Shown piece after piece: positions 62,426-64,000 of a stretch of DNA of 64,000 bases. Source of the stretch: Leptothermofonsia sichuanensis E412 (GTDB lineage Bacteria; Cyanobacteriota; Cyanobacteriia; Leptolyngbyales; Leptolyngbyaceae); contig NZ_CP072600.1 in NCBI RefSeq assembly GCF_019891175.1, positions 5,766,001 to 5,830,000 of the forward strand, given 5' to 3'. Under the pieces are notes generated by a model, which had not been told where the DNA came from, made no database searches, and was given only the letters and a program-made list of their open reading frames with translations. Positions within the stretch are counted from its first letter, which is position 1. The number at the start of each line of letters is the position of its first letter. The position numbers and the translations under genes are program-made.

Positions 62426-62526
62426 TGGACAAAAGAAGCTTTGGTGAAAAATTAGCGGATTGTGGTATCAGGGCGGTGCAGGTTGTCAATAATTAGGAAG
62501 ACACAAATTCTATATGGAGACTGGAA

Positions 62527-63129
62527 ATGTCTGCCTCTGAATCACCGTCTGCGCAAACGACTGCCCGGTTCCGCTCGGCAACAGAATTCCCCAGAACAGT
62601 GGTCCATCTGAGTGCTTCTGAAGCCAACCAGCTATACGTTGAAATGCGGGATTGTCTGATTTTTACCAATCGTAGTCGATCGCAGTTAATTCGCCGCAAT
62701 CAGGAACACAAGCAGACCGCCCTTGCCCTGAAAGCAGATGTGGCTCGTCTGCAACAACTTATTAACCAGACGCAGGCAGATAAACAGGTGCTGGTACAAA
62801 ATCAGCAACAGGTTATTGCCGAATTAGAGCGTGAGTTGAGGACAATGACCACTCATCTGGATCAATTGTCCAGAGCATTTGAGGATGTAGAAGAAGTACA
62901 TAATGCTATGGGGGTGATGGCAATCCCCGGACGGTTTGCCAATTTCTGGCGGGCCTTGAGAGCACTGATTCTCTGGTGGCGAGACGAATACAGTGAAGTA
63001 ACAACGATTCCTCCTGAGACTTTACCTGCCTCCTCCCAGATTTCCCCTGGGGAAGAAACAGACCGTCAGGAAAACCCCCAGATGTATACCGATCCAGCTT
63101 CTATCCAGCGATCGCTGCGAGATCAATAA
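62527..63129 (+). CDS. Coiled-coil protein of unknown function
   Basis: 200 residues. After a disordered start, VVHLSASEANQLYVEMRDCL and IFTNRSRSQLIRRNQEHKQT begin a long coiled coil (about 55-125; ALKADVARLQQLINQTQADK, VLVQNQQQVIAELERELRTM). A hydrophobic patch (ANFWRALRALILWWRDEY, about 140-160) may touch a membrane, and the tail is acidic and disordered. GGAGACTGGAA precedes the ATG. It ends six bases before the next gene, so the two are probably one operon. I do not recognise a family beyond cyanobacterial conservation. Confidence 0.82.
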   Translation: MSASESPSAQTTARFRSATEFPRTVVHLSASEANQLYVEMRDCLIFTNRSRSQLIRRNQEHKQTALALKADVARLQQLINQTQADKQVLVQNQQQVIAELERELRTMTTHLDQLSRAFEDVEEVHNAMGVMAIPGRFANFWRALRALILWWRDEYSEVTTIPPETLPASSQISPGEETDRQENPQMYTDPASIQRSLRDQ

Positions 63130-63134
63130 ACGTC

Positions 63135-63551
63135 ATGGGTAAAAAACGCATCTCCCAATTACTGGATCAGCTTCAGGCCAACCATCAAGCTGATATTGAA
63201 AATGCCGCCACCATTTTTACCGTGGCACAAGTTGCTGTTAACCAGCTAGAGCAACAGGTCGCCGATGCTTCTCCTGCATCACCCCCAGCCCTGCCCCCTG
63301 CCCTCATTGCCCTTGACAAAGCAGAACTGGACAAAGCAGAACTGATGCGGCGGTATGGCTCATTTAATGCTTGTCGGAAGGCAGCCGGGCAGGTCGGAAT
63401 TCGGTTTCATGGCACCCCCACCTGGGCACAACTGATTGCAGCGTTTAGCTATTTTGAATCCTTGCAAAGCCTGGTTCAAGACTATATGCTTTCTCACCCC
63501 AACCCGCACCTTAACAACGTTTCTATGGAATTTAAGCTCGACCAGCGTTGA
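63135..63551 (+). CDS. Conserved hypothetical protein
   Basis: 138 residues. An N-terminal helix (ISQLLDQLQANHQADIENAA) is followed by a Pro/Ala-rich linker and a short internal repeat, LDKAELDKAEL. The C-terminal part (MRRYGSFNACRKAAGQVGIR, TPTWAQLIAAFSYFESLQSL) resembles a small helical DNA- or protein-binding fold. Starts six bases after the previous stop, so the two products may work together. Function unknown. Confidence 0.78.
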   Translation: MGKKRISQLLDQLQANHQADIENAATIFTVAQVAVNQLEQQVADASPASPPALPPALIALDKAELDKAELMRRYGSFNACRKAAGQVGIRFHGTPTWAQLIAAFSYFESLQSLVQDYMLSHPNPHLNNVSMEFKLDQR

Positions 63552-63795
63552 ATAGATCTGATTTGGGAGCCAGCTTTTACCCCAATCTCCAAAATTGCCG
63601 AGGCTTTAAACATTCAACACAGAGCTACCAAGACATAACGATCGCCAAGAACTTGCTTTATAGCCTTTGTGTCCTAGGGGCAAATCTTACAGGTTATTGC
63701 ACCCTCGATTCTAAACGCTTAAAACCCAGATTCTTTCCCAGGGTTTCCCATTTTCCGCTACGATCAGGAGCTATTCGATCCATTTACAACACATT

Positions 63796-64000
63796 ATGGG
63801 CAATACCTTTGGTCATCTGTTTCGCGTCACCACCTTTGGCGAATCTCACGGGGGGGGTGTTGGCGTTGTAATTGATGGTTGCCCACCCCGACTTGAAATC
63901 ACTCCAGAAGAAATTCAATTTGAGCTGGACCGGCGGCGCCCTGGGCAGAGCAAGATTACCACTCCGCGCAAGGAAGCGGATCAGTGTGAAATTCTGTCGG
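63796..64000 (+). CDS. aroC: Chorismate synthase, N-terminal part (3' end outside window)
   Basis: Converts EPSP to chorismate with reduced FMN, the last step of the shikimate pathway. The visible 68 codons read [20 protein letters not shown], then [20 protein letters not shown], then [20 protein letters not shown], all family signatures (GESHG and RRRPGQS bind FMN and substrate). ATG at 63796. A G8 run at about 63850-63857 lies in the GESHGGG codons, a potential slippage site. The gene continues beyond the window. Confidence 0.97.
   Translation, partial: MGNTFGHLFRVTTFGESHGGGVGVVIDGCPPRLEITPEEIQFELDRRRPGQSKITTPRKEADQCEILS

Noticed and set aside
63548-63871. 107-codon plus-strand frame running into aroC
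   Set aside because: It overlaps the conserved start of chorismate synthase in another frame and has no recognisable features.

Overview
The window is chromosomal DNA of a cyanobacterium, most likely a filamentous, Leptolyngbya/Oscillatoriales-like lineage. The reasons are the very frequent HIP1 octamer GCGATCGC, a HemL of cyanobacterial type, an FhaB-like cyanobacterial adhesin, pentapeptide-repeat, FHA and PP2C signalling proteins, and dense short dispersed repeats between genes. This lineage is inferred from content only; no rRNA is present.

Layout. 1-6.7 kb: end of a WD40 protein, a SRPBCC-like gene, hslO (Hsp33), an IS630-type element, a ChaB-like gene, hemL (tetrapyrrole entry) and a lipoprotein. 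6.9-16.1 kb: a large membrane sensor kinase, a glycine-zipper membrane protein, amt with a palindromic NtcA-type site, an AbrB-family membrane protein and a GntR/FCD regulator. 16.1-18.2 kb: a small accessory patch bounded by two tRNA-Phe-like sequences (the left one degenerate), with a toxin-antitoxin pair whose PIN toxin is broken by a 17-bp tandem duplication. 18.3-31.6 kb: DUF1350 protein, a decayed TPR gene, Uma2, an SPFH/NfeD pair, a zinc-ribbon PP2C phosphatase, a CobH-like paralogue without the catalytic His, a membrane protein, a nest of miniature repeats and dapB. 30.1-35.1 kb: corrin-ring genes cobI, cobH, cobL, cobK and cbiD on alternating strands. 35.3-41.9 kb: DUF1460 protein, FHA protein, pentapeptide protein, two overlapping DUF697 GTPases and initiator tRNA-Met. 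42.5-49.3 kb: a 2279-residue two-partner-secretion adhesin. 49.6-64 kb: an Lhr-like DEXH helicase, pdxJ, a small conserved protein, znuA-znuC-znuB behind a Zur-like box, a second IS630 that has split a gamma-glutamylcyclotransferase gene, an alpha/beta hydrolase, recJ, two coiled-coil hypotheticals and the start of aroC.

The most distinctive feature is the intergenic DNA. At least five families of 65-155-bp repeats recur: CTAG-ended elements whose tips match the local IS630; TATAGC...GCTATA elements (six copies); small TA-flanked elements; CTAGTGCA...TGCACTAG elements; and ~110-120-bp GAGGAT-ended palindromic elements. Some are nested inside one another, and several sit exactly on stop codons, so genes end within an element. 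Both transposase genes contain an A7 run where a -1 shift joins the N-terminal and catalytic parts.
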